DNA of 64,000 nucleotides, taken from CBDCPI01 sp965220245. Lineage in GTDB: Bacteria; Chloroflexota; Dehalococcoidia; Lucifugimonadales; UBA3495. Numbering within the stretch: the first letter of the stretch is position 1; every line of letters starts with the position of its first letter. Where the stretch lies: assembly GCA_965220245.1 (NCBI GenBank), contig CBDCPI010000004.1, positions 105,741 to 169,740 on the forward strand, read 5' to 3'. Positions 43,297 to 52,442 of this stretch are shown piece by piece. The position numbers and the translations under genes were made by a program. The notes under the pieces are model-generated. The model had not been told where the DNA came from, ran no database searches, and worked only from the letters and a program-made list of their open reading frames with translations.

Positions 43297-44211
43297 ATGT
43301 TCCTTCTTGACTCCATCTCCATCGGGATAAATCCCAACCTCATCGATACCGGCAGCGTGGTCCTGTCGTGGCACGGGTTCCTCACCGTGGTGGCGGTGGC
43401 GGTGGCGGTGTTTTTGGTGGCCCGCTGGGGGTCAAAAGAGGGGTTGTCGGCCGACGCCATATACTCGGTGGCAGTCTGGTGCATCGTGGGGGGAGTGGTT
43501 GGGTCCCGGCTGCTGCATGTCATCGACCTTTGGAATGAGTCCTACCGGCACGACCCGGTAAGCATCTTTTACATTTGGCAAGGCGGGGTCACCATTTATG
43601 GAGCGATCCTGGGAGGCTTTGTTGGCGGCGCAACCTATATTCTGGTCCGCAACTCATCGTGGTTCTTGACCTTATGGGGCCGCTACTTCCGCTTCTTGGG
43701 CGAGGCCAAAGCCGCGCCGCTGCCCGGGGTCGGGCATTTGGCGGATGTCGCCGCTCCGGCGCTGCTGATTTCCCAAGCCATCGGGAGAATCGGCGATATT
43801 ATCAACGGAGAGCACTTTGCCGACCCCAGCAGCTTGCCTTGGGCGGTGGTGTACACCCACCCCAACAGTCCGGGATTCGGGCGGCCGCCCACTCACCCGG
43901 CGGTAGCTTACGAGCTGTTGATGGACCTAATCATCCTAGCCGTGCTCTGGCCCCTGAGAAAGCGGCTCCGCCCCCACGGGATGTTCTTCGCCCTGTATCT
44001 GGCTAGTTACTCGGCGGGGCGGTTTTTCCTCAGCTTCTTGCGGGCCGAGTTTAAAGAGTACGGGGGGCTGAACGAGGCCCAAATTATCGCCTTGGTGGTG
44101 CTGGCTATCACCGTACCGTTGCTGGTAACCAAGGCCCGGCTGATCAAGAAGGAACCGGAGGAGCCGGCCCGCCGCCGCAGGTCTAGGAGACGGGAAGGAC
44201 GCGCCAGCTAA
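43297..44211 (+). CDS. lgt: Prolipoprotein diacylglyceryl transferase
   Basis: Adds diacylglycerol to the lipobox Cys of lipoproteins, such as the SBPs in this window. It has about seven membrane helices, GGVTIYGAILGGFVGG with the conserved glycines, and the Lgt signature as GRIGDIINGEHF. The length is 304, with a basic tail rich in Arg and Lys. It follows ispE after 3 bases. The start is ATG. Confidence 0.93.
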   Translation: MFLLDSISIGINPNLIDTGSVVLSWHGFLTVVAVAVAVFLVARWGSKEGLSADAIYSVAVWCIVGGVVGSRLLHVIDLWNESYRHDPVSIFYIWQGGVTIYGAILGGFVGGATYILVRNSSWFLTLWGRYFRFLGEAKAAPLPGVGHLADVAAPALLISQAIGRIGDIINGEHFADPSSLPWAVVYTHPNSPGFGRPPTHPAVAYELLMDLIILAVLWPLRKRLRPHGMFFALYLASYSAGRFFLSFLRAEFKEYGGLNEAQIIALVVLAITVPLLVTKARLIKKEPEEPARRRRSRRREGRAS

Positions 44212-44243
44212 GTTGAGCCCTTGCGAGGAAGGACTGACAGCGC

Positions 44244-45938
44244 CTAGACTTCGGAAGGACGGTAGTCCAATACCTTAAGGGTGGAACGCTCTACTCCTTG
44301 CCAGTGGTCTTTGCTCAAGGAATAGGCCAAGTCCACTTCTGCTGTGCCCGCTACCCAGTGCTCCGCTTGGTTGAAGGCCAAAGCGGTCCACTGATGGTCT
44401 CCCTGAGCTACTTTGAGATTCAGGTGTTGGCTGTCCCTTCCCATCTCTCGGGCTTCCAAGACTCGGGCCCGGCGAGTTAGAAACACCGGCCGGGGATTGG
44501 ACGGACCGAAGGGCTCCAAGGTGGAGACCCACTTGGGGAAATCACCGGACAAGTCGGCCAAGCCGATCTCCGCATCGATTTCCAAGACCGGCCGCAAGTC
44601 TATCCAGTCCAAGGACTCCTCCGCCACTACGGTCAACCGGTCTTGAAGCAATGCAAGTTTCTCGCTTTCCACAGTGAACCCAGCAGCTTGGGCATGGCCG
44701 CCAAAGCGAACAAACAGGTCTTGGCAGGTTGACAAGGCGTTGAACAGGTCGAACTCGGCAATGCTGCGTCCGCTGCCGACGGCGTAGTCCCCTTCAATGG
44801 ACAACGCTATGGCCGGCCGGTAGAAGGTCTCGCACAAGCGTCCCGCCACCAACCCGGCGACGCCGCGAGTGATGCCGGGTCCCGATACCATCAATAGGGC
44901 CGGCAGTCCCTTGACGTCAATCTCCCTGTTGACTTGGGACAAAGCAGAGTTCATCGCTTCCTGGGTCAATTCCCGGCGTTCCCTATTCAGGGACTCCAAC
45001 TTTTCGGCCAGCGTGGCCGCCTCGGCGCCGGACCGGGTGGTGAGCAACCGGTAGCTGTCCAAGGCGTGGCCCAGCCTGCCTGGCGCATTGAGACGAGGGG
45101 TTACCTGAAATGCTATGGTCTCGGCATTGAGAGACTCGGCTTGGATACCGGCGCGGCAGTAGAGGGCTTGGAGTCCGGGCCTCTGGGTAGCGGCCAGCCC
45201 GGAAATCCCCTCTTGGACCAAGTAACGGTTCTCGTCGACCATCGGGACCAAGTCGGCGATAGTCCCCAGAGCCGCCAACTCCAAGAGATTCCGGGGCCAA
45301 GGCTGCCCGTGCAATTGGTAGAGTCCTTGGACCAACTTGAAGGCCAGACCGGCGCCGCATAAGGTGCGGAAAGGGTCAAAGTTCCCCGGTAGTTGGGGAT
45401 CGACTATGGCCGCCGCATCGGGCAAGTCTTCTTGGGGAAGGTGGTGGTCGGTGATGATAACGTCGACGCCCTGCTCTTTGGCGTAGGCGACTTCGCCCGA
45501 GGAGGTAACCCCGCAGTCCACCGTCACTATCAAGCTCGCCCCTTGGAGCGCCAAGCGGTCGATGGCGGCAGCCGAGAGGCCGTGGCCTTCCTCGGAACGG
45601 TGGGGAAGGTAAGGGGATACCGGGACTCCGAAGGCCGCCAAGCCTTCTCCGACGATGGCGGCGCCGGTTACGCCGTCTACGTCAAAGTCGCCGAATACCC
45701 CCACTCGCTCTCCGGCTTCACTGGCCTGGTAAAGCCGTCGCAGCGCTTGCTCCATACCGGTCAAGCGCAACGGGTCGTAGGGCAAACGGTGGGGTGGATC
45801 AAGAAAAAGCCGCAGCTTCTCCGCCGTGTCGATGCCCCGGTGCACCAGAATCTTGACGGCGGCCGACGACAAGTAGCCGGGGAGGGAATGGGTTGGCGCC
45901 GGAGACGGCAGGCCCCACCGCTTGGCTACCCCAATCAT
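44244..45938 (-). CDS. recJ: Single-stranded-DNA-specific exonuclease RecJ
   Basis: 5'-3' exonuclease in recombination and mismatch repair. The DHH-family motifs are intact: GDFDVDGVTGAAI, VDVIITDHHLP with the DHH triad, and the DHHA1 part with FGGHAQAAGFTVE. The length is 564, normal for RecJ. It is the last gene of radical SAM-fabF-recJ, 11 bases after fabF, and convergent with lgt. Confidence 0.94.
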   Translation of the reverse strand: MIGVAKRWGLPSPAPTHSLPGYLSSAAVKILVHRGIDTAEKLRLFLDPPHRLPYDPLRLTGMEQALRRLYQASEAGERVGVFGDFDVDGVTGAAIVGEGLAAFGVPVSPYLPHRSEEGHGLSAAAIDRLALQGASLIVTVDCGVTSSGEVAYAKEQGVDVIITDHHLPQEDLPDAAAIVDPQLPGNFDPFRTLCGAGLAFKLVQGLYQLHGQPWPRNLLELAALGTIADLVPMVDENRYLVQEGISGLAATQRPGLQALYCRAGIQAESLNAETIAFQVTPRLNAPGRLGHALDSYRLLTTRSGAEAATLAEKLESLNRERRELTQEAMNSALSQVNREIDVKGLPALLMVSGPGITRGVAGLVAGRLCETFYRPAIALSIEGDYAVGSGRSIAEFDLFNALSTCQDLFVRFGGHAQAAGFTVESEKLALLQDRLTVVAEESLDWIDLRPVLEIDAEIGLADLSGDFPKWVSTLEPFGPSNPRPVFLTRRARVLEAREMGRDSQHLNLKVAQGDHQWTALAFNQAEHWVAGTAEVDLAYSLSKDHWQGVERSTLKVLDYRPSEV

Positions 45939-45949
45939 GGGAGCGGTGA

Positions 45950-47209
45950 TCAGTTGCCCAAGTCGGGGTTGGCAAATACCAGCACCGAGTTGTGCCCGCC
46001 AAACCCGAAGGAGTTGCTCATCGCCACGTCGATCCTGGCCGATCGAGCCTGGTTAGGGGTGTAGTCCAAGTCGCAATCGGGGTCCACCTGTCTCAGGTTG
46101 ATGGTAGGAGGAATCATTCCATGCTGCATAGCCATGGTGCAGATAGCAGCCTCTAAAGCCCCGCCCGAGCCGAGCAAGTGCCCGGTCATAGACTTGCTGG
46201 AGCTGATGGGAATCCGGTAAGCGTCTTCCCCCAAGGCCTGTTTGATTGCCTTGGTCTCTTGGCGATCGTTAAGGGGCGTCGAGGTGCCGTGGGCGTTTAT
46301 GTAGTCCACGGCCGGGGGCTCGATTCCCGCAGCCTTCAGGGCCATCTTCATCGCGGTGGCGGCGCTCTCTCCCGCCGGGGCCGGTTCGGTCAGGTGGTGA
46401 GCGTCGGAGGTAGCCGCGTAACCTCGAAACTCGGCCAAGGGCGCCACACCCCTCCTAGTGGCGCTGCCCTCGCTTTCCAACACCAGCACCGCAGCGCCTT
46501 CTCCTATGACAAACCCGTCTCGCTCCAAGTCGAAGGGACGGCTGGCTCTCTGAGGGTGCTCGTTATAGCGGGAAAGGGCCCGCAGCGCGTTGAAGCCAGC
46601 GACCGCGATGGGATAGATGGGGGCTTCACTGCCCCCGGCCAGCACCACCTCTTCCTGTCCCCGCTTGATCATTTCCCAGCCCTGCCCCAGGGCGTCGGCC
46701 CCGCTGGAGCATGACGAAACCGTGCAATAGTTGGCCCCCATGGACCCTGTTACCATCGAAACGTGGGCGGAGGCCATATCGGCCAGCATCATGGGGATTA
46801 GAAAGGGGCTCACCCGCCTTGGCCCACGTTCGCTCAACACTTCAAACTGTTGGGAGAGGGTGATGATGCCGCCGATTCCGCTGCCGATTATCACCCCAAC
46901 CCGGTAAGGATTTTCCGCTTCCGGCGAAAGCCGGGCCTGGCGGCAAGCGGCTTGGGCCGCCACCGTGGCGAATTGGGCGAAGCGGTCCATACGCCGGGCT
47001 TCTTTCCGGTCCAGATAGCTCTCGGGGTCAAAGCCCTTAACCTCGGCAGCAAACCGAGTGTCGAAGCCCTCGGTGTCGAAGGCGGTGATGAAGTCTACTC
47101 CCGATTTCCCTGCTGCAATTCCGGCCCAGGTAGTCTCGGCATCCAGACCCAAGGGGCTCACCACACCTATGCCGGTAACAAATACACGCCGGTTATCGCT
47201 CACATCCAC
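45950..47209 (-). CDS. fabF: Beta-ketoacyl-ACP synthase II (FabF), copy 2
   Basis: Full-length 419-residue condensing enzyme. Catalytic Cys167 lies in VSSCSSGADALG, the His residues in NAHGTSTPLND and SMTGHLLGSGGALEA. It differs broadly from the copy at 9633-10889, so the two are old paralogues. It follows the radical SAM gene after 31 bases; whether it belongs to a special lipid pathway with that enzyme is open. The start is GTG at 47209. Confidence 0.94.
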   Translation of the reverse strand: MDVSDNRRVFVTGIGVVSPLGLDAETTWAGIAAGKSGVDFITAFDTEGFDTRFAAEVKGFDPESYLDRKEARRMDRFAQFATVAAQAACRQARLSPEAENPYRVGVIIGSGIGGIITLSQQFEVLSERGPRRVSPFLIPMMLADMASAHVSMVTGSMGANYCTVSSCSSGADALGQGWEMIKRGQEEVVLAGGSEAPIYPIAVAGFNALRALSRYNEHPQRASRPFDLERDGFVIGEGAAVLVLESEGSATRRGVAPLAEFRGYAATSDAHHLTEPAPAGESAATAMKMALKAAGIEPPAVDYINAHGTSTPLNDRQETKAIKQALGEDAYRIPISSSKSMTGHLLGSGGALEAAICTMAMQHGMIPPTINLRQVDPDCDLDYTPNQARSARIDVAMSNSFGFGGHNSVLVFANPDLGN

Positions 47210-47240
47210 CCTCAGTCATCGGTTGGCCGGATACATTTGG

Positions 47241-49031
47241 CTACTGGCGGCGCGGGGTCTTGTGGCGCGGCTCCGTCACTACCACCTTAAGCATGTCGTT
47301 GAGCTCGGTGATGCGTCCGGAAATGTTGACCGCCAACTCGTTGCCACCGGGCCGCAAGGGATCGGAAAGGACCCGCAACGCTTCGGACAGCTCGTTGACC
47401 CGGTTGCCGATGGACTCGGCCACTTCCCGCCGGGCGTTGGCCATGGGTTGGGACACCGAGCGTAAAGTCTCCACCAATTCGCCGACCCGCTGGGACAGGT
47501 TCTCTCCAAATTCTCTCCCCGCCATGGACACCGGGTCCGACCAGTTGCGCAGCCCTTCAGTGGCCTCGACGATGCGGGCGGATATGGAGTCTCCTACCTC
47601 CTTGCCGGTCGAAGCCAAACGCAAGCGGTAGCTGCGCAAGATCCGGAAAATGCGGCCATAGAGATCGTCCACCGGACTGAGCTTGGCGGTGTACCGGTCG
47701 AATAGGTCCCGGCTCTCCTCCATGGACCAGCGCTCGTCATAGTGGACCAACTGGCGGCCGGTGTAGAGATGGTACGGGCGCATCTCGCCCGGTTGGAGGA
47801 TTTCCCCGTCCTCATTCAAGGGGGTCATCGTGTCCCAATTGGATGTCGCCGGCAGCGGCGTGAGCAGGTTGGCGGTTTGATAACGGCTGATTTCGGTTAC
47901 CCACTCCGACATGGCCATGATGCTTTCTTCAGTGTCGAAAGGAAGGCCGATGATGGTCATGGCCACTACGGCGAAGCCATCGCGCTTCAAGGTTACCAGG
48001 TCCTGATGGGTCTGCCCCGGCTCTTGGCGCTTGCGCACCAGCTTCAGGTTTTCGGCGTTGTCCGACTCGACGCCCACGTACAGCATCTTAATGTTGGCGT
48101 CCTGCATCGCCCCGGCTAGCTCGCGGTCCTGCCCAATTTCAGCGCGGGCTTGGCAAATCAGGTTCATCCCCTCGGTGCGGCCCTTCCACCCTTGCAACCG
48201 GACCAGCCGCTCGTCGCGGTATTTGACGGCCCGCAGCGGCGGCGGGTGCAGGTCGTCGGAGATAAAGATCTGGAAAACCCCGTTTCGGGAGGAGTGGATA
48301 AGCCCATCGGCCGCCATGCTTCTAAGCTGGTCCAGCCGTTTGATCTCGGTCTCTCGCGACACCAAGCGGTAGCCCAGAAACTGCTGGATCACCTGGCAAT
48401 AGGTGCAGTTTTCAGTGCAACCCCGCACCGTTTCCAACACCCCGCCGCAGAGGGGGTAGGAAGGGGTTAAGTCTTTGATCGACTGAAAGTCGGGAAGCTC
48501 GACAAAGTCCGGGGCCACCAAGCCGGAACGGCGGGTCTGCACTAGGTTCCCTTCTTGCAGAAAGCTGATTCCGGGGACTTTGCGCAGGTAGGGCTCCCGG
48601 TCCGGGCCCTGATAGGTCAGCATCAAGTCACAAAGCTGACCGATAATATCCTCGCCCTCTCGTTGGACCACCACGTCGAAGTGGCCATAGTCGAAAGCCT
48701 CCTCGGCTAGGGGGCTCATCTGGGGGCCGCCGCCGATGGTAACCAACCCCGGATGGAACTCCTTGGCTTGGCGGCCCACCTGGTAAGCCCGGGGCGCTTC
48801 GTTAATCAAAGCGGTGACCAGCAGGATGTCCACGCCATCCAGGTCTTTGTCCGGGTCTATGGGCCCCGACCTATCTTCAAACCAGATCTGCCGGTCGTAG
48901 TGAAATGGCCCGTCCCACTGGGCTAACGCTCCGGAAAGAAAGAGCATACCCTGGCGGGGAATGGCGATGTACTCGAAATTCCCACCGGTGGATGCCGGTT
49001 GCAGCAACACCACCCGTTTAGTCTTCTTCAT
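47241..49031 (-). CDS. B12-binding-domain-type radical SAM protein with C-terminal 29-residue repeats
   Basis: The N-terminal part (1-150) resembles a degenerate cobalamin-binding Rossmann domain (DGVDILLVTALINEAPRA, LVTIGGGPQMSPLAEEAFD). The radical SAM cluster motif CTENCTYC has Cys205, Cys209 and Cys212. The core ends near residue 470. Residues 476-584 are 3.75 copies of a 29-residue helical repeat built on Gx-E-x4-[IL]-[SG]-x-R-[IV]-x-E-L, with S-[DQ]-P between helices. The tail is not part of the usual family. Substrate unknown. It lies upstream of fabF and recJ. Confidence 0.85.
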   Translation of the reverse strand: MKKTKRVVLLQPASTGGNFEYIAIPRQGMLFLSGALAQWDGPFHYDRQIWFEDRSGPIDPDKDLDGVDILLVTALINEAPRAYQVGRQAKEFHPGLVTIGGGPQMSPLAEEAFDYGHFDVVVQREGEDIIGQLCDLMLTYQGPDREPYLRKVPGISFLQEGNLVQTRRSGLVAPDFVELPDFQSIKDLTPSYPLCGGVLETVRGCTENCTYCQVIQQFLGYRLVSRETEIKRLDQLRSMAADGLIHSSRNGVFQIFISDDLHPPPLRAVKYRDERLVRLQGWKGRTEGMNLICQARAEIGQDRELAGAMQDANIKMLYVGVESDNAENLKLVRKRQEPGQTHQDLVTLKRDGFAVVAMTIIGLPFDTEESIMAMSEWVTEISRYQTANLLTPLPATSNWDTMTPLNEDGEILQPGEMRPYHLYTGRQLVHYDERWSMEESRDLFDRYTAKLSPVDDLYGRIFRILRSYRLRLASTGKEVGDSISARIVEATEGLRNWSDPVSMAGREFGENLSQRVGELVETLRSVSQPMANARREVAESIGNRVNELSEALRVLSDPLRPGGNELAVNISGRITELNDMLKVVVTEPRHKTPRRQ

Positions 49032-49344
49032 ATACGCTTACGCTCCCGTCCCCTGGCGGTGTTTCTATCGTAGCCAAATCCGGGGATTGGCCGCTTCCGG
49101 ATAATCGCCTTGAATCGAAGCGGTCCCCGAGTCCCTATTGTTAGACATATCCAAACTGAACGGCATTCTATCAAACTGCGGTGTCATTATACACTGCCGT
49201 TTATGCTAAACATAAGGCATTTGGTCAGCAAGGAAGATTATAGACGGTTGTACCGGGCTGTCGGCATGTATAATTGGCGCAATCGGAATATCAGGGGGCC
49301 TCCACCTAACCCAAGATGTACGGATTGACCGGCTAGAGGGTGTC
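49032..49344. other. Intergenic region upstream of a small membrane protein gene
   Basis: Divergent gap. A TATAAT box on the plus strand (49269-49274) could serve the small gene at 49345. The minus-strand open frame at 49206-49478 is a mirror of that gene. I see no other gene or RNA. Confidence 0.4.
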
Positions 49345-49503
49345 ATGGAAAGGATGGCCATTGAGTTAGGCGAAATCAGGCAAGATATGCGGGCCATGAA
49401 TACCCGAATTACTACCATGGAAACTCGATTGGTTATGATGTGGGTTGGAACAATGGGAACGGTAATCGGGGGATTCATAGCATTGTTCCTAAAAGGGGGC
49501 TAG
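49345..49503 (+). CDS. Small coiled-coil protein with C-terminal membrane helix
   Basis: A 52-residue protein: a charged helix with heptad character (MAIELGEIRQDMRAMNTRIT) and a hydrophobic helix (MMWVGTMGTVIGGFIALF), ending in Lys-Gly-Gly. The ATG has AGAGGG four bases upstream. The frame stays open to the left with coiled-coil-like sequence, but no start codon is seen there. It resembles the XhlA/DUF1640-like small proteins; see the longer relative at 30266-30622. Function unknown. Confidence 0.5.
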   Translation: MERMAIELGEIRQDMRAMNTRITTMETRLVMMWVGTMGTVIGGFIALFLKGG

Positions 49504-49583
49504 CCTCCCTCGGCTCAGGGGCGAAGCCGAGCTCGCCTACCGGGATTCGATGCCGGTCTAGCGCATCCAGAACTTCTTAACGA

Positions 49584-50522
49584 TTACCGAAGCTGGGGAA
49601 TTATCTCTTTGGCGATGGTCTCAAGGTGCCTGGCCCGGTCCTCCTGCGGGCAAGTAACGCTGAAGACAAAAGTCCGGACTCCGGCGTCGATGTACTCCCG
49701 GAGACGGCTCACACACCGGTCCACGGGGCCCAAAACGCAGTAATCGCGAACGATGTTGATGAAGTCCCCGCCGTAGAGGTACTGACCTCCCAATTGTTTG
49801 GCCGCTACCTCGGCGGCTTGTAGCTCTGTGTCATAAATGGATATGTAGGGGAAGAGAGCCCACTGGAAGTCAGCTAAGTCCTTGCCCAACTCCAAAGCGG
49901 TCTCGGTGATCTTGGACACGCTGGCGCTATAGCGGGAGGGACTATAAAAGTAGGGCATCCAGCCGCTGCCGTAGCGGGCGGCCCGGACCATCGCCGCGTC
50001 TCGCCTTCCCGAGACCCAGATAGGCGGCCCCGGCTCTTGCGCTGGCAGCGGGTTGATGGCGGCGTTGTTCAACTTGAAGTGACGGCCTTGGAAAGTCACC
50101 GGTTGCCCAGTCCACAATTGGCGCAACACCTCCAAGCACTCATCGGTGCGCCTTCCCCGTTGGTTCACCCTAAGTCCGGCAGCCTCGAACTCCGCCGGAA
50201 ACTCTCCGCCTACTCCCACGCCCAAGGTGAGCCGCCCCGACGACGCCAAGTCCAAGCTCGCGGTCAGCCTCGCCAGCACCAAGGGGTGGTAGAAAGGAAC
50301 GAGCAACACCGACGATAGAATACGGAGCTTCTCGGTGGCGCCGGCGGCCACTCCCAACAAAGGCAGGCTGGCATGGGTAGGCCCCGGCGGGTCGCCCCGC
50401 ATGTAGTGTTCCCCGGCGGAGAAGTACTCATAGCCCAAGTCCTCCATCCAGGACGCCTGATAGGCCACCTCTTTCGCGCCCAAGGCCATGGCTGCGCCGA
50501 AATGCAAGTCGGGTGGTGTCAT
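49584..50522 (-). CDS. LLM-class flavin/F420-dependent oxidoreductase
   Basis: Luciferase-like TIM barrel of 312 residues. Family blocks: LHFGAAMALGAKEVAYQASW, EKLRILSSVLLVPFYHPL, GRLTLGVGVGGEFPAEFEA and PPIWVSGRRDAAMVRAARYG. The cofactor is likely F420 given the cof genes in the same genome, but FMN is possible. Start ATG at 50522 follows AGAAAAAGAGAAGAGT. It ends a short accessory stretch that also holds the PaREP1-like array. Confidence 0.88.
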   Translation of the reverse strand: MTPPDLHFGAAMALGAKEVAYQASWMEDLGYEYFSAGEHYMRGDPPGPTHASLPLLGVAAGATEKLRILSSVLLVPFYHPLVLARLTASLDLASSGRLTLGVGVGGEFPAEFEAAGLRVNQRGRRTDECLEVLRQLWTGQPVTFQGRHFKLNNAAINPLPAQEPGPPIWVSGRRDAAMVRAARYGSGWMPYFYSPSRYSASVSKITETALELGKDLADFQWALFPYISIYDTELQAAEVAAKQLGGQYLYGGDFINIVRDYCVLGPVDRCVSRLREYIDAGVRTFVFSVTCPQEDRARHLETIAKEIIPQLR

Positions 50523-50605
50523 ACTCTTCTCTTTTTCTGGTGGTTATCGGGGAGCGCCCCGCGTACTTGTTGGATGACTCGGGTCCTACCGTCATCTGCC
50601 TCCTG

Positions 50606-51043
50606 CTATGATGTTCCAGCGAGCCTCCGCAGCCGGGCGATTTGCGCCGGGGTTTGGGGAACAAACGTTGGCGGCGGCGCAGCTTGGACCCCTTCCAATT
50701 CCTGCAAGTAGGTCCTGGCGTCGTCTATACCGCCCCGCACGTAGTCCTCCTCCATCCATTCTTCGTAGAAATTCGTGTGCATTGCACCCGCGCTTCGGAA
50801 CAAACGTCCCAAGTCAGGGCGCCCCAACTCGGCAGTAATCTGCGCGGAAATATCATAAAGCAGGTCGTGGCGGTGGTGTCGCCAGCCTCTCTGCACCGCA
50901 ATTGACTTGATGCCCAGGGCCACCGCGCCCCAGGCTTTCTCCGACGCTTGGGTGAGGTCTCCCTTCTGAAATTCCTCCTCGGCCTGCCGGATATAACGTT
51001 GACTCATTTCTGTATACTTGTCAGATGATTCAGGTTCTACCAT
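50606..51043 (-). CDS. PaREP1/HEPN-like protein, tandem copy 1
   Basis: Fourth in transcription order of four tandem paralogues. The 145 residues contain YTEMSQRYIRQAEEEFQKGD, SEKAWGAVALGIKSIA and HRHDLLYDIS, a helical layout like the PaREP1 family of the HEPN/KNTase_C-like group, and end in a Pro-rich segment. It differs from copy 2 at only six residues, so the duplication is recent. The ATG has GGGAGGA upstream inside the 13-base gap between copies. Biochemical role unknown. Confidence 0.85.
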   Translation of the reverse strand: MVEPESSDKYTEMSQRYIRQAEEEFQKGDLTQASEKAWGAVALGIKSIAVQRGWRHHRHDLLYDISAQITAELGRPDLGRLFRSAGAMHTNFYEEWMEEDYVRGGIDDARTYLQELEGVQAAPPPTFVPQTPAQIARLRRLAGTS

Positions 51044-51056
51044 CCTATTCCTCCCA

Positions 51057-51494
51057 CTATGGCGCTCCGGTAAGCATCCGCAGCCGGGCGGCTTGCGCCG
51101 GGGTTTGGGGAACGAACGTTGGCGGCGGCGCAGCTTGGACCCCTTCCAATTCCTGCAAGTAAATCCTAGCGTCGTCTATACCGCCCCGCACGTAGTCCTC
51201 CTCCATCCATTCTTCGTAGAAATTCGTGTGCATTGCACCCGCGCTTCGGAACAAACGTCCCAAGTCAGGGCGCCCCAACTCGGCAGTAATCTGCGCGGAA
51301 ATATCATAAAGCAGGTCGTGGCGGTGGTGGCGCCAACCTCTCTGCACCGCAATTGACTTGATGCCCAGGGCCACCGCGCCCCAGGCTTTCTCCGACGCCT
51401 GGGTGAGGTCTCCCTTCTGGAATTCCTCCTCGGCCTGCCGGATATAACGTTGACTCATTTCTGTATACTTGTCAGATGATTCAGGTTCTACCAT
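51057..51494 (-). CDS. PaREP1/HEPN-like protein, tandem copy 2
   Basis: Third in transcription order. It has 145 residues from the ATG at 51494, preceded by GGGAGGAATAGG. The frame stays open upstream to 51803, but that part reads copy 3 in the wrong frame. The sequence is nearly identical to copy 1 (Ile for Thr at 111; five changes in the last ten residues or so). The candidate active or binding site is RGWRHHRHDLL with several His and Arg. Confidence 0.85.
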   Translation of the reverse strand: MVEPESSDKYTEMSQRYIRQAEEEFQKGDLTQASEKAWGAVALGIKSIAVQRGWRHHRHDLLYDISAQITAELGRPDLGRLFRSAGAMHTNFYEEWMEEDYVRGGIDDARIYLQELEGVQAAPPPTFVPQTPAQAARLRMLTGAP

Positions 51495-51507
51495 CCTATT
51501 CCTCCCA

Positions 51508-51945
51508 CTATGGCGCTCCGGTAAGCCTCCGCAACCGGGCGGCTTGCGCCGGGGTTTGGGGAACGAACGTTGGCGGCGGCGCAGCCTGGACCGCTTCCAA
51601 TTCCTGCAAGTAAGCCTTGGCGTCGTCAATGGCGTCCCGCACGTAGCCCTCCAACATCCATTCTTCGTAGAAATTGGTGTGCAATAGACTGGCGCTTCGG
51701 AACAAACGGCCCAAGTCAGGGCGGACCAATTCATCGGTAATCTGCTCGGAGATGGCATAAAGCAGGTCATGGCGGTTGTGAAACCAGCCTCTCTGCACCG
51801 CAATTGACTTGATTGCCAAGGCCACCGCGCCCCAGGCTTTCTCCGACGCCTGAGTGAGGTCTCCCTTCTGGAATTCCTCCTCGGCCTGGCGGATATAACG
51901 TTGGCTCATCTCGGTGTACTTGATGGATGATTCTCGTTCTTCCAT
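51508..51945 (-). CDS. PaREP1/HEPN-like protein, tandem copy 3
   Basis: Second in transcription order; ATG at 51945 (an upstream open extension reads copy 4 out of frame). It keeps the first 40 residues almost unchanged but differs in the middle: RGWFHNRHDLLYAIS, SEQITDELVRPD, SASLLHTNFYEEWMLEGY. The changes cluster in the His/Arg loop and in the helix after it, which suggests different partners or substrates. It ends like copy 2 (RLTGAP). Confidence 0.83.
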   Translation of the reverse strand: MEERESSIKYTEMSQRYIRQAEEEFQKGDLTQASEKAWGAVALAIKSIAVQRGWFHNRHDLLYAISEQITDELVRPDLGRLFRSASLLHTNFYEEWMLEGYVRDAIDDAKAYLQELEAVQAAPPPTFVPQTPAQAARLRRLTGAP

Positions 51946-51958
51946 TCTCTCATCCTGT

Positions 51959-52396
51959 TTATGATGTTTCGGTGAGCCTTCGCAGCCGGGAGATTTGCGC
52001 CGGGGTTTGGGGCACGAATGCCGAGGGTGGCCCATTTAGCGCCGGTCCCAGTTCCTGTAGATAGGCTTTTGCGTTCTCCAAGCCGTCTTGCACATGGTCT
52101 TCGCCCATCCGGTCTTCATAGTAGTTGGTGTGCATATCGCTTGCGCTCCTGAACCTGCCGCGAAAGTCAGGGCGGCCCATTTCGTCGGCAATCTGCCCCG
52201 AAATATCATAAAGCAGGTCATGGCGGTGGTGGCACCAGCCCCTCTGCGCCGCAATGGACTTGATGGCCAAGGCCACCGCGCCCCAAGCCTTCTCCGACGT
52301 TTGCGCCAGGTCCCCCTTCTGAAATTCCTCCTCGGCCTGCCGGATATAACGTTGACTCATTTCTGTATACTTGTCAGGCGACGCGGGTTCCAACAT
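51959..52396 (-). CDS. PaREP1/HEPN-like protein, tandem copy 4
   Basis: First in transcription order and the most diverged: RGWCHHRHDLLYDIS, GQIADEMGRPDFRGRFRSAS, HTNYYEDRMGEDHVQ. The shared core SEKAWGAVALAIKSIA is kept. The ATG is at 52396. An extended -10 box lies about 47-55 bases upstream, so the array is probably one transcript starting here. Length is 145 as in the other copies. Confidence 0.84.
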   Translation of the reverse strand: MLEPASPDKYTEMSQRYIRQAEEEFQKGDLAQTSEKAWGAVALAIKSIAAQRGWCHHRHDLLYDISGQIADEMGRPDFRGRFRSASDMHTNYYEDRMGEDHVQDGLENAKAYLQELGPALNGPPSAFVPQTPAQISRLRRLTETS

Positions 52397-52442
52397 AGCC
52401 GTACACCCTTGATTGGTTAGCCCGCCTTGGCTGGTTAGCCCG

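Noticed and set aside
51057..51803. A 248-residue reading of PaREP1-like copy 2 with an N-terminal extension
   Set aside because: The first 103 residues are copy 3 read in the wrong frame; the true ATG with its ribosome site is at 51494.
50606..52396. The PaREP1-like array as a classic HEPN-MNT toxin-antitoxin system
   Set aside because: No nucleotidyltransferase partner gene lies beside it, and the copies all belong to one family.
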